From the NCBI RefSeq assembly GCF_003434055.1, contig NZ_QVEX01000021.1:18509-82508 (forward strand): a stretch of DNA of 64,000 bases. The letters are read 5' to 3'. How positions within the stretch are numbered: the stretch's first letter is position 1; every line of letters starts with the position of its first letter. This document shows positions 54,106 through 61,816 of the stretch, in pieces. Position numbers and translations under genes: made by a program. This DNA comes from Enterocloster aldenensis (GTDB lineage Bacteria > Bacillota > Clostridia > Lachnospirales > Lachnospiraceae). The notes beneath the pieces are model-generated. The model did not search any database, was not told the DNA's origin, and saw only the letters and a program-made list of their open reading frames with translations.

Positions 54106-55566
54106 TTATCCCGCAATCAGCTGGGCGATGGAGAATACAACGGTAGTGGTTATAAGGATGAGCAGGGCGCCAAAGCAGACAACTTTGGTCCGCATGCCGG
54201 CGTCCGGTATCTCGCTCCGTCCATGGAAAATAGAGGCCGGGGCAGAGGCGCCGGGAAGGACAATCCCAATGTTGGCAATCCAGATCAGGGCAGCGCCCGC
54301 TATGACCGGGTTCATGCCCGCGGCCATCACAAAGGGGCTGACCACAGGAATCATGGCCCCGCCAAAGGCGATGTTGGACCCTATGTTGGTAAGGATCATC
54401 ATCACGATAATGGTGAAGATTAATATAAACAGCGGACCCCTTCCTGCAAATAAGGGTTCGAATATTCCCGTAAGCCAGGGAAGGATCCCGGTTGCCTCGT
54501 TGGTCATGGCAGTTGCCAGGGGGATAGTGATTGCGCACATCATGATGACAGGCCAGCTGACAGCTGCGTCAGAGTGCTTGATATCATTGAACACAATGGC
54601 TGCCTTTTGGTCCCCCTCACCGCTGGGAAGGACCATCAGGATGGCGGAGCACAGGCAGTACAGGCCGCCCACGGTCAGGGTATTGTTAACGAAAACAGAA
54701 ACCGGGTTTTTGGTAAATGTTCCGGCAAAAATGGACAGCAGCATGATGATTACATAAACAATGATGATGCGTTTGGCCCTGGGCCTTAAATGCTTGCTGT
54801 CCTCCCCCATTTTTTCCACGTCAAAGCCCTTCATGATGCTGAAATCCACTTTGAAAAGTTTGGCGCCAAGGATGACGTAGGCTGTCATCACGATAGTCCC
54901 CACCAGGCCGGTGAGAAGGAACATGAATCCCAGGTTGACGATTTCCCCGGTAACATCAGCCCAGGTTGTTGCCAGGCCCAGCATCCAGCTCTTATAGGGA
55001 ATCATTCCTCCGCCCATGACCATGGACAAAAGAATGCCGCCAAAGCCGTAGTAGCGGAAGGTGCTGTCCTTGTCATAACCGCAGGAATCAGCAATATCCG
55101 TCCAGATGGCGTAGAGCAGCAGGGCCATGGCTATCTGGCTCAATACAATGGCGGACCACATGAAGATGAACATGAAGCACCATGTATAAAACAGCGGTTT
55201 TCCCTTAAATGCCTTCTGGGACAGGGACCAGCGGATGAACCATTTCCCAAAACCATATATTACAATGGCGCCGGCGGTAAAATACTGGGTGATGATCTGG
55301 AACACGGTAGAACTTCCCATGGTGGCGGATATGCCTGCATTCATGCTGCCCGGGAACCCGCTTAAGCCGTAAGCGATGAAGGCGAAAAGGGAGGGCCAGA
55401 TGATCTCGCAGGTGGAATATCCGTAAATAACGCCCAGGAACGTGCCTAACAGCCTCATACCCATGGGGGTAAGGGTGGCAAAGGGCGGAAGGAAACCAAA
55501 GCCGAACATAAGAAACAGCGTGATGATGATGTGTACATACATCATAGGTGAATAACCTTTCTTCAT
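54106..55566 (-). CDS. SLC13 (DASS)-type carboxylate transporter
   Basis: A 486-residue membrane protein with about 11 to 12 hydrophobic segments. The TNEATGILPW and TNIGSNIAFGGAMIPVV segments are the paired helix-break motifs of the divalent-anion:sodium symporter superfamily, which import di- and tricarboxylates. AAGGAGAAG lies about nine bases before the ATG at 55566; the frame continues upstream to 55725 but lacks a ribosome site there. It is the first gene of the minus-strand unit with the octopine-dehydrogenase-like gene 35 bases later. It is divergent from the isomerase genes. Confidence 0.83.
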   Translation of the reverse strand: MKKGYSPMMYVHIIITLFLMFGFGFLPPFATLTPMGMRLLGTFLGVIYGYSTCEIIWPSLFAFIAYGLSGFPGSMNAGISATMGSSTVFQIITQYFTAGAIVIYGFGKWFIRWSLSQKAFKGKPLFYTWCFMFIFMWSAIVLSQIAMALLLYAIWTDIADSCGYDKDSTFRYYGFGGILLSMVMGGGMIPYKSWMLGLATTWADVTGEIVNLGFMFLLTGLVGTIVMTAYVILGAKLFKVDFSIMKGFDVEKMGEDSKHLRPRAKRIIIVYVIIMLLSIFAGTFTKNPVSVFVNNTLTVGGLYCLCSAILMVLPSGEGDQKAAIVFNDIKHSDAAVSWPVIMMCAITIPLATAMTNEATGILPWLTGIFEPLFAGRGPLFILIFTIIVMMILTNIGSNIAFGGAMIPVVSPFVMAAGMNPVIAGAALIWIANIGIVLPGASAPASIFHGRSEIPDAGMRTKVVCFGALLILITTTVVFSIAQLIAG

Positions 55567-55621
55567 ACCAATCTTCTCCTTATTTTGAGTTGTATCACTT
55601 AATCTGTCATTTAATCCGTCC

Positions 55622-55641
55622 TGCACCCGGGGCAGGGTGCA
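55622..55641. promoter_or_regulatory. GC-rich palindrome between divergent catabolic operons
   Basis: TGCACCCGGGGCAGGGTGCA has perfect seven-base arms around six bases. It sits in the 282-base gap between the divergent transporter and isomerase genes. It is a candidate operator for the LysR proteins encoded nearby, though it does not show the plain T-N11-A pattern. I see no other clear element in the gap. Confidence 0.5.
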
Positions 55642-55848
55642 AAGACGATGTTGCAAGGAGCAGGTTGGGGCTATTATATCATCTGTGCGGAAAAATAAAA
55701 GACATTCCAAAGAATCTGCCTGCACATTTCTTTGCTAATGGATACCAAAAATATCGGATGGCAAAAGGCGCAAAGGGTTGCTAGAATGATGGCAGGAGCA
55801 GACAGGGTCAGGGGCATGACTACAGGAAAGGAATGGGAAAAACGGATT

Positions 55849-56568
55849 ATGTATGGTTGGAGAGCGAAAATCGGACTGATTACCCCAATGAGTGAGAATG
55901 CCGAGCATGCATTTCATATTTATGCACCGGAAGGGGTTTCCTTTGCATCAATGAAAATTAATTTCCCGGGGCCGACCCCGGAAGGACTTATGATTTTAAC
56001 GGACCAGCTGGAGGAGACGGCTGCCAAATATAAAGGTTATGATGTGGACCTGGTGGTGTTCGGCTGTACATCCGGCAGCTGCATCAAGGGCGCCAACTGG
56101 GATAAGGAATGCATCCGCAGGATAGAAAAGGCCAGCAATATCCCGGGGCTTACCACCAGCACGGCGGTACTGGAGGCGTTCCAGGCGCTGGGAACAAAGA
56201 AGGCGGCTGTATTAACCCCGTATCCGGAGGCAACCAATGAGGCGGAAAAGAAGTTTTTAGAGGACAATGGATATGAGGTTACAAATATCATCGGCATGGA
56301 CGTAAGTTATATACGCCGGGACGGACATAAGCTTGAGGAGGCGGATGAATATTTTCTCTACCGCAATGCCATCAACATGGATTTAAAGGGGGCAGACACC
56401 TTTTTCTTAAGCTGTATGGGCCTGACCACCATGGAAATCATTGATGATCTGGAGACCGCCCTTAAGATACCCGTGGTCACCAGCCATCAGGCAACTTTAT
56501 GGAGCGCGCTGCGCCACTGCCGGGTAGGGGCAAAGCTTCCTAAAATGGGCAGACTGTTTACGCTGTAG
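55849..56568 (+). CDS. Maleate isomerase/Asp-Glu racemase superfamily enzyme (1 of 2)
   Basis: A 239-residue enzyme of the cysteine-based superfamily of maleate isomerase, aspartate/hydantoin racemase and arylmalonate decarboxylase. The two catalytic cysteine motifs are FGCTSGSCIKG in the first half and FFLSCMGLTTME in the second. Members cause cis-trans isomerisation, racemisation or decarboxylation of small carboxylic acids. The start at 55849 gives the same N-terminus as its neighbour (MYGWRAKIGLI against MYSLRARIGVI); longer starts at 55732 or nearby have no shared sequence. GGAATGGG is a weak ribosome site. It is followed 14 bases later by its paralogue. Confidence 0.87.
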   Translation: MYGWRAKIGLITPMSENAEHAFHIYAPEGVSFASMKINFPGPTPEGLMILTDQLEETAAKYKGYDVDLVVFGCTSGSCIKGANWDKECIRRIEKASNIPGLTTSTAVLEAFQALGTKKAAVLTPYPEATNEAEKKFLEDNGYEVTNIIGMDVSYIRRDGHKLEEADEYFLYRNAINMDLKGADTFFLSCMGLTTMEIIDDLETALKIPVVTSHQATLWSALRHCRVGAKLPKMGRLFTL

Positions 56569-56582
56569 AGGAGGAATGGGAC

Positions 56583-57290
56583 ATGTATAGTTTACGGGCA
56601 AGAATCGGTGTAATCGCCCCTTTGGACGATCAGGTGGAATATGCATTTAATAAATATGCCCCAGAAGGGGTTTCCTTTGACAGTACCCGGCTTTCCTTCC
56701 CGGGTCCGACGCCGGAGGGGCTAATCTATCTGTCGGACCAGCTGGAGGAAGCCGCAAGGATGTATCAGAAAAAGCGGCATGACGTGGTGCTTTTCGGCTG
56801 TACCTCAGGCAGCTGCATCAAAGGTTATGGATTTGATAAGGAGTGTATCGAACGGATTGAGAGGGCCTGCGGATGGCCGGGGCTGACCACCAGCACAGCG
56901 GTGTTGGAGGCTTTTAAGGCCCTGGGGCTTAACAGGACCGTGGTCATGACCCCGTATCCGGAAGAAACCAACGAGGCTGAGAAAAAGTTCCTGGAGGACA
57001 ATGGAATCACGGTCACCTCCATTACAGGAGTGGGATTCAACAAGGTGGGTGAATACGCCCATCCGGGCAAGGCCTTTTTATACCGCCAGGCCAAGAAATT
57101 GAAAACAGAGGGGGCCGAGGTGTTTTTCTTAAGCTGTATGGGCCTGGCCACCATGGAACTGGTGGAAATCCTGGAGGAGGATCTTGGGATGCCGGTCATT
57201 ACCAGCCATCAGGCCAGCCTGTGGTCCTGCCTGCGCCACTGCAGGGTGAATGATAAGATTGACGGGTTAGGCAGGCTGTTTACACTTTAG
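56583..57290 (+). CDS. Maleate isomerase/Asp-Glu racemase superfamily enzyme (2 of 2)
   Basis: A 235-residue paralogue of the preceding gene, more than half identical over its length by eye, with the same FGCTSGSCIKG and FFLSCMGLATME cysteine motifs and the shared VITSHQASLWSCLRHCRV end (key residues SHQA, LRHCRV). GAGGAATGG precedes the ATG. The duplication suggests a heterodimer or two related substrates. A long hairpin begins at its stop codon, and the RNA element before the MmgE/PrpD gene follows. Confidence 0.87.
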   Translation: MYSLRARIGVIAPLDDQVEYAFNKYAPEGVSFDSTRLSFPGPTPEGLIYLSDQLEEAARMYQKKRHDVVLFGCTSGSCIKGYGFDKECIERIERACGWPGLTTSTAVLEAFKALGLNRTVVMTPYPEETNEAEKKFLEDNGITVTSITGVGFNKVGEYAHPGKAFLYRQAKKLKTEGAEVFFLSCMGLATMELVEILEEDLGMPVITSHQASLWSCLRHCRVNDKIDGLGRLFTL

Positions 57291-57334
57291 GTAACGGTCC
57301 GGACACCGGGAAAATAAACGTCCGGACAGTAACC
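57290..57334 (+). other. Long hairpin between the isomerase gene and the first RNA element
   Basis: GTCCGGAC occurs at 57297-57304 and again at 57320-57327; each is self-complementary, so they pair with each other, and GGTAAC/GTAACC extend the stem with one mismatch. No T-run follows. It may stop, stabilise or process the transcript ahead of the RNA element at 57341. Confidence 0.55.
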
Positions 57335-57340
57335 AATATA

Positions 57341-57441
57341 GAGCCGCCCCACTAGGCTCGAAAGTACCTCGCCAAGTGGGGATGACATGTATCGCACGTA
57401 AGCGTCCAGGATACGGACGCTAAGTGCCCGTAACGAGGAGG
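57341..57441 (+). ncRNA. Structured leader RNA (candidate riboswitch), single copy, before the first MmgE/PrpD gene
   Basis: Hairpin 1 has the stem CCCCACT (57347-57353) with AGTGGGG (57375-57381) and a 21-base loop. Hairpin 2 has AGCGTCC (57401-57407) with GGACGCT (57415-57421), enclosed by GCAC (57394-57397) with GTGC (57424-57427). The loop of hairpin 1 holds CCTCG (57367-57371), which can pair with CGAGG (57434-57438), the base of the Shine-Dalgarno of the gene at 57449. Pairing would hide the ribosome site, so translation control is likely. The GACATGTATCGCACGTAAGC stretch between the hairpins is nearly identical in the second element. I could not match it to a known class. Confidence 0.78.
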
Positions 57442-57448
57442 ATGGAAA

Positions 57449-58828
57449 ATGGGTTTCAATGTTCATGAAATAACAACGGATAGGACGAAACAGCTGTGTC
57501 ATTTTATTAAGACACTGAAGTACGAGGATATACCGCCGGCAGTCATTGAGCAGGCGAAGATGATGGTGATGCAGACCTGCGGCGTCAGCCTGTGCAGCGC
57601 GCAGTTAAAGCAGGTCAGGGATGCAATGGAGATATCCAAGGAAATGAGCCCGGGGGAACAGGGCTGCGCCACCCTTTGGGCGGACGGCAGGAAAGTAAGC
57701 TGGGAGGCAGCTGCTTTTACGGCAGGTACAATGGGCGATGCCCTGGACTGGGAGGATTGTTCCGTGACAGGGCATCCCTCCGCAGGTGTGATCCCGGCAG
57801 CAGTGATTGCCTCGGAGGTGCTGCACAAGAGCGGGAAGGAACTTCTGACCGCCGTGGTGGCTGGATACGAGGTGTACCAGCGGGTGGCGCTGGCAGGGAG
57901 GAGCAGCATTGCCAGCTACAATATCTTTGGAATCCTGCCGGTGCTTATGAAGCTTCTGGACCTGCCTGAAGAGAAGATGAACCAGGCCTTTGGCGTGGGA
58001 ACCGCCTGCGCCATCATACCGGCCAATGTCCACGAAATCACCATGTCGGATTCCCTGAATTACCTGTACGGCTACCGCATGGAGAACTGCGTGACCATGA
58101 TCAAGACCGCCTTAAATGGTATTGAAAACATGGAGGACGCTTTTGACGACCCTACCGCATACCTGGTCCACTGCGGGTATCAGGAACCGGAATGGCTTAC
58201 AAAGGAACTGGGGACCCACTGGATGATGATGGATATGCTCCTGGTAAAGCACTGGCCGGCCAATGTATTTGTCCAGACCTATGCGGAGCTGGCCTCCCGT
58301 CTGGTGACCAAATATTCCTTTAACCCGGATGAGGTGGAGGAAATCATCATCCGCCCGTCCGTTGCCTTCCGCCACTGGTACAGTGAGACAGGATATGAGT
58401 CGCTGACACAGGCCCAGTTCTCCATTCCTTATGTGACGGCCTGCGCCATGTATCATCCGGAGCCGGGAGCGCTGTGGTATCAGCCTGAAACCATGAAGGA
58501 TGGGCGGATCATCGCGCTGATGAACAAAGTAAAAGCAGACGGGTTTGTGAAGATGTCGGGAATGAAATTCATCAAGGACCTGATAGACGGCAGGCATCCG
58601 GAGAAGTTCATGATTGTGCGCTTAAAGGATGGGACCGAGTATACGGAGGGCGCCTTCACCCATCCGGGCCATCCGCGCTACATGCTGACAAGGGATGAGT
58701 TTAAGGAGCGTTTCCGTCTGGAAACAAAAAATATCCTGTCTAAGGAAAAAACAGAAGGCGCCATTGCGTGCATCTGCCATTTGGAGGAATGCCAGGATGC
58801 ATCCGTGCTTCCCGGTTTCTTCTATTAA
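57449..58828 (+). CDS. MmgE/PrpD family protein (1 of 2)
   Basis: A 459-residue member of the MmgE/PrpD family, which includes 2-methylcitrate dehydratase, cis-aconitate decarboxylase and iminodisuccinate epimerase. The N-terminal helical domain has GDALDWEDCSVTGHPSAGVI as its family signature; the C-terminal lid includes TQAQFSIPYV. GAGGAGG precedes the ATG by seven bases and is the target of the RNA element at 57341. Next to two maleate-isomerase-like genes, the likely reaction is dehydration, isomerisation or epimerisation of a di- or tricarboxylic acid. The exact substrate is unknown. Confidence 0.9.
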   Translation: MGFNVHEITTDRTKQLCHFIKTLKYEDIPPAVIEQAKMMVMQTCGVSLCSAQLKQVRDAMEISKEMSPGEQGCATLWADGRKVSWEAAAFTAGTMGDALDWEDCSVTGHPSAGVIPAAVIASEVLHKSGKELLTAVVAGYEVYQRVALAGRSSIASYNIFGILPVLMKLLDLPEEKMNQAFGVGTACAIIPANVHEITMSDSLNYLYGYRMENCVTMIKTALNGIENMEDAFDDPTAYLVHCGYQEPEWLTKELGTHWMMMDMLLVKHWPANVFVQTYAELASRLVTKYSFNPDEVEEIIIRPSVAFRHWYSETGYESLTQAQFSIPYVTACAMYHPEPGALWYQPETMKDGRIIALMNKVKADGFVKMSGMKFIKDLIDGRHPEKFMIVRLKDGTEYTEGAFTHPGHPRYMLTRDEFKERFRLETKNILSKEKTEGAIACICHLEECQDASVLPGFFY

Positions 58829-58853
58829 TCCGGCGTTTCAGTTTTAATCATCC

Positions 58854-58947
58854 GGCCACTGCGGGAAGCGGTCAAAAGACCCGGCTCCATGTCAGTGGAA
58901 TGAATTGCACGTCAGCGCAAAAACAGGCGCTGCGTGTTTATGGCGAG
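58854..58947 (+). ncRNA. Leader RNA unit A of a tandem pair, degenerate
   Basis: This unit aligns base for base with unit B that follows it: CCACTG...CAGTGG is hairpin 1 (58856-58861 with 58893-58898, the same 43-base span), and CAGCGC/GCGCTG is hairpin 2 (58913-58918 with 58927-58932), enclosed by GCAC and GTGT (one G-U pair). The joining stretch ATTGCACGTCAGCGC matches ATCGCACGTAAGCGC in unit B. The loop bases that pair with the ribosome site in unit B are changed (CCCGG), and no ribosome site follows. It may act through ligand binding or be a decaying copy. Confidence 0.66.
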
Positions 58948-59046
58948 TCACTGCACTAAGCCCGTGAAAGACCTCGCTAAGTGCCAGTGACATGTATCGC
59001 ACGTAAGCGCCTAAAAGGCAGGTGCTAAGTGCTCATAACGAGGAGG
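58948..59046 (+). ncRNA. Leader RNA unit B (candidate riboswitch) before the second MmgE/PrpD gene
   Basis: Hairpin 1 pairs GTCACT+GCACT (58947-58957) with AGTGC+AGTGAC (58980-58991, one bulged C). Hairpin 2 pairs AGCGCCT (59006-59012) with AGGTGCT (59020-59026), inside GCAC (58999-59002) and GTGC (59029-59032). Compared with the element at 57341, three pairs of hairpin 2 differ in compensatory or G-U ways. CCTCG in loop 1 (58972-58976) can pair with CGAGG (59039-59043), which overlaps the ribosome site AGGAGG at 59041-59046. Start codon is at 59054. Confidence 0.8.
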
Positions 59047-59053
59047 TACAAGT

Positions 59054-60526
59054 ATGCGGTATAACCGGTTATATAAAGACAATGATTTCCTTACTCCAAC
59101 TACATATACCCAGGAGCTGTCGGAGTACGCGGAACAATTATCCTATGAGGACATCCCGCCGGAGGTGGTGGAGCGGGCCAAGATGATCCTGCTTCAGACC
59201 ATTGGCGCGGCCCTGGCTGCCAAGGAAACCCCCATTGCGGAAAAAGCAGTGAAGATGGCCAGGGAGGCCAACGGCGGCCCCGGCGGCCCTGCAACGGTCT
59301 GGGGAATGGATGAGAAGATGGCTGCGGTCAATGCAGCCCTTGTCCTGGGAACCATCAGCGATGCCCTGGACTGGGAGGACTGCTCCTGGACCGGTCATCC
59401 GGCGGCCGGGGTGATTCCCTGCGCATGGCTGGCAGCAGAGGAAAAGCATAAAAGCGGCAAGGAGCTGATCACGGCCATTGTAGCCGGGTATGAGGTATAT
59501 CAGCGCATTGCCATGGCGGTCCAGCCATCGGACGAACGATGGAAGACAAAGGGCTGGGGATTGACCAGCTGGCAGATATTTGCCTGTATCCTGCCGGTTG
59601 CCAAGATTTACGGACTGGATGCCAGGAAAATCAACCAGGCCATCGGAATGGGCTGTGAGTGCAGTACCCTGCCGGTTGCCTACCATGCAACCACCATGTC
59701 GGATTTCTATCACTATGAGCACGGCTACCGGGCCAGGGACGGATTCCTGATTGCCAAGTCCGTGGAGAAAGGGATCCATAACCAGAGGGATGCCCTGGAT
59801 GAACCCAGGTGCTACACCGGGGTCATATGCGGGAATGACGGTTCCAATGGTTCAGCCGATACCACAATCAGATCCGGGGAGGCCGACCTGTCCTGGCTGA
59901 CCAAGGAGCTGGGGGAGCGGTACCTGATCATGGATACACTGCTTAAGCACTGGCCGGCCAACATGTGGGTGCAGACCCCGGTGGAACTGGTGAACGGCAT
60001 GGCGCAGGAACATGGATTTGGACCAGATGATATTGAGGAAATCATCCTGGACCCGCCCATCCGCAACCGCATGTGGGCTCCGGATGAAGGCTTTACATCC
60101 GTAACCCACGCCCAGTTCTCAGCCCCCTATGTTATTGCCACCATGCTGCTGCACCCCGAGCCCGGCGCCTACTGGTATACGCCGGAAATGATGAAGGACA
60201 GGGAAGTCATTGCACTGGCTAAGAGGGTGAAGCCCGGAACCTCTCCCGAGGATTCGCCAATGACAGGCTTTAAGCAGTTTCGGAACGGTTCCTATCCCAT
60301 GAAGACAATCACGGTTACGTTAAAGGACGGGCGGACCTTTAACGGGTCCATGGACTGCCACCCGGGCCATCCGGCTAATATGATGGGGCGCGGCGAGTTT
60401 GTAAGCAGGTTCCGTATCCAGGCAGCCCCTGTGCTTCAGGGAGAAAAACTGGAGCAGGTCATTGAGACAATCTGCAATATTGAACATGTGGACGATATTG
60501 CTTCTGTCAGCGGAATGCTTGCTTAA
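59054..60526 (+). CDS. MmgE/PrpD family protein (2 of 2)
   Basis: A 490-residue paralogue of the MmgE/PrpD protein at 57449, about 30 residues longer. It shares DALDWEDCSWTGHPAAGVIP, the helical N-terminal domain and the C-terminal THAQFSAPYV stretch; an extra loop (about residues 250-280; GNDGSNGSADTT) has no match in the first copy. The ATG at 59054 follows AGGAGG by seven bases. The leader RNA pair at 58854-59046 probably controls its translation. The two MmgE/PrpD genes may act in sequence or as a heterodimer. Confidence 0.9.
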   Translation: MRYNRLYKDNDFLTPTTYTQELSEYAEQLSYEDIPPEVVERAKMILLQTIGAALAAKETPIAEKAVKMAREANGGPGGPATVWGMDEKMAAVNAALVLGTISDALDWEDCSWTGHPAAGVIPCAWLAAEEKHKSGKELITAIVAGYEVYQRIAMAVQPSDERWKTKGWGLTSWQIFACILPVAKIYGLDARKINQAIGMGCECSTLPVAYHATTMSDFYHYEHGYRARDGFLIAKSVEKGIHNQRDALDEPRCYTGVICGNDGSNGSADTTIRSGEADLSWLTKELGERYLIMDTLLKHWPANMWVQTPVELVNGMAQEHGFGPDDIEEIILDPPIRNRMWAPDEGFTSVTHAQFSAPYVIATMLLHPEPGAYWYTPEMMKDREVIALAKRVKPGTSPEDSPMTGFKQFRNGSYPMKTITVTLKDGRTFNGSMDCHPGHPANMMGRGEFVSRFRIQAAPVLQGEKLEQVIETICNIEHVDDIASVSGMLA

Positions 60527-60538
60527 GCGGAGGACTTT

Positions 60539-61816
60539 ATGAAGAAAATAGCCATTATCGGTTTTGGCGGCGCTGGTTACAGCGCTGCCAGGGAAATACG
60601 CAGACTGGATCCCCGGGCTGTCATTGATGTGTATTCGGATACGGATACAGGCCCATACAACCCCATGCTGACAACCTATTATGTGAAGGATTCCCTTCCA
60701 TATGAAGGGATGTTTCCCTTCGGGACCCTGGAGGAAATCGCAGGAACCCTTGATTTGAACGTGAACTGCCGGACGCCGGTGACAGGGCTGGTTCCCGGTG
60801 AGCGCAAAATAATGCTTTCAGACGGCAGACGGAAAGTTTATGATGAAATATTAATCAGCACAGGGGCGTCTGCCGTCATGCCACCTGTCCCCGGAATCAC
60901 ACTGCCAGGCGTATTTAAGATGAGGACCATGGAGGACGCCGTGGATTTTAAGCAGAAGCTGGACTCAGGAAAGGTGCGCGGCTGTGTGGTGATAGGCGCA
61001 TCCTGGGTGGGAATCAAGGTGGTGGAGGACTTAAGGGCCAGAAACATTGCCTGCACCCTGGTGGACGGAGCGCCCTGGATGTTTTATACCGCTGCATTTG
61101 AAGAAACCGCCCGCAGGGTCCGGGCAGACCTGGAACAAAAGGGGGTGGCCGTGTCCTGCGGCCAGATGCTCTCAGCCATTGAAAGGGAAGAGGATGGGCG
61201 CCTGACAGCTGTCATGGAAAGCAAAAGCCGGTTTACGGCTGATTTGATTGCTGTGTGTGTGGGCGTGCGGGCCAATACTGGGTTTGTACGGGACAGCGGC
61301 CTTGCAATGGGACGGGCAATTGTGGTGGATTCCCGGATGCGGACCAACTATGACGGGATTTATGCGGCCGGGGACTGCTGCGAGGCCATTGATACCCAAA
61401 GCGGGAAAACCAGAAACATAGGGGTATGGTTTAATGCCGTCAGACAGGGACGCACGGCCGGGGCAAACATGGCCGGCGTTCCAATGGAATTTGACGCCAA
61501 TGTGCTTGTGAATCTGGCTCATTATCTGGACTATGATTTTATCAGCATTGGGGACATCAGCGCCTGCGGCCCGGAGGACCTGGTTTATGAATACGAGGAT
61601 GAGACATATTATATCCGCGGGACAAAAAACAAGGGCAGGATCCGGTGTATCAATGTCATTAACTCTTCGGACAGCAATGGCCTGTTAAAAAGTATTTTCA
61701 TCAAATCACTTAAAAGCCCGGAAGCGGGTCTGGATGTCCAGAGCATCTGTTATCTGATGGATAAGGGCTTTCCGGCAGGTTTTATAGAATATTTAGGAGG
61801 AAAATCCGTTGACTGA
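60539..61816 (+). CDS. FAD-dependent NAD(P)H oxidoreductase
   Basis: A 425-residue flavoprotein of the rubredoxin/ferredoxin reductase class. FAD loop IIGFGGAGYSAARE, second nucleotide loop VVIGASWVGIKVVED (a W where G is usual) and the IYAAGDCCEA segment are visible; the C-terminal part (about residues 330-425) is not a typical dimerisation domain. No redox-disulfide motif is present. It lies 12 bases after the MmgE/PrpD gene and overlaps the molybdopterin oxidoreductase gene by eight bases, so it probably passes electrons between NAD(P)H and that enzyme. GCGGAGG precedes the ATG. Confidence 0.85.
   Translation: MKKIAIIGFGGAGYSAAREIRRLDPRAVIDVYSDTDTGPYNPMLTTYYVKDSLPYEGMFPFGTLEEIAGTLDLNVNCRTPVTGLVPGERKIMLSDGRRKVYDEILISTGASAVMPPVPGITLPGVFKMRTMEDAVDFKQKLDSGKVRGCVVIGASWVGIKVVEDLRARNIACTLVDGAPWMFYTAAFEETARRVRADLEQKGVAVSCGQMLSAIEREEDGRLTAVMESKSRFTADLIAVCVGVRANTGFVRDSGLAMGRAIVVDSRMRTNYDGIYAAGDCCEAIDTQSGKTRNIGVWFNAVRQGRTAGANMAGVPMEFDANVLVNLAHYLDYDFISIGDISACGPEDLVYEYEDETYYIRGTKNKGRIRCINVINSSDSNGLLKSIFIKSLKSPEAGLDVQSICYLMDKGFPAGFIEYLGGKSVD

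Noticed and set aside
57341..57441. Possible hammerhead or other self-cleaving ribozyme
   Set aside because: No CUGAUGA/GAAA core or other ribozyme signature; the link to the ribosome site favours a cis-regulator.
58854..58900. Possible cobalamin riboswitch because of a GCCACTG and a GGGAA-like stretch
   Set aside because: The expected order of the cobalamin core and its B12 box is missing; the bases are explained better as hairpin 1 of leader RNA unit A.
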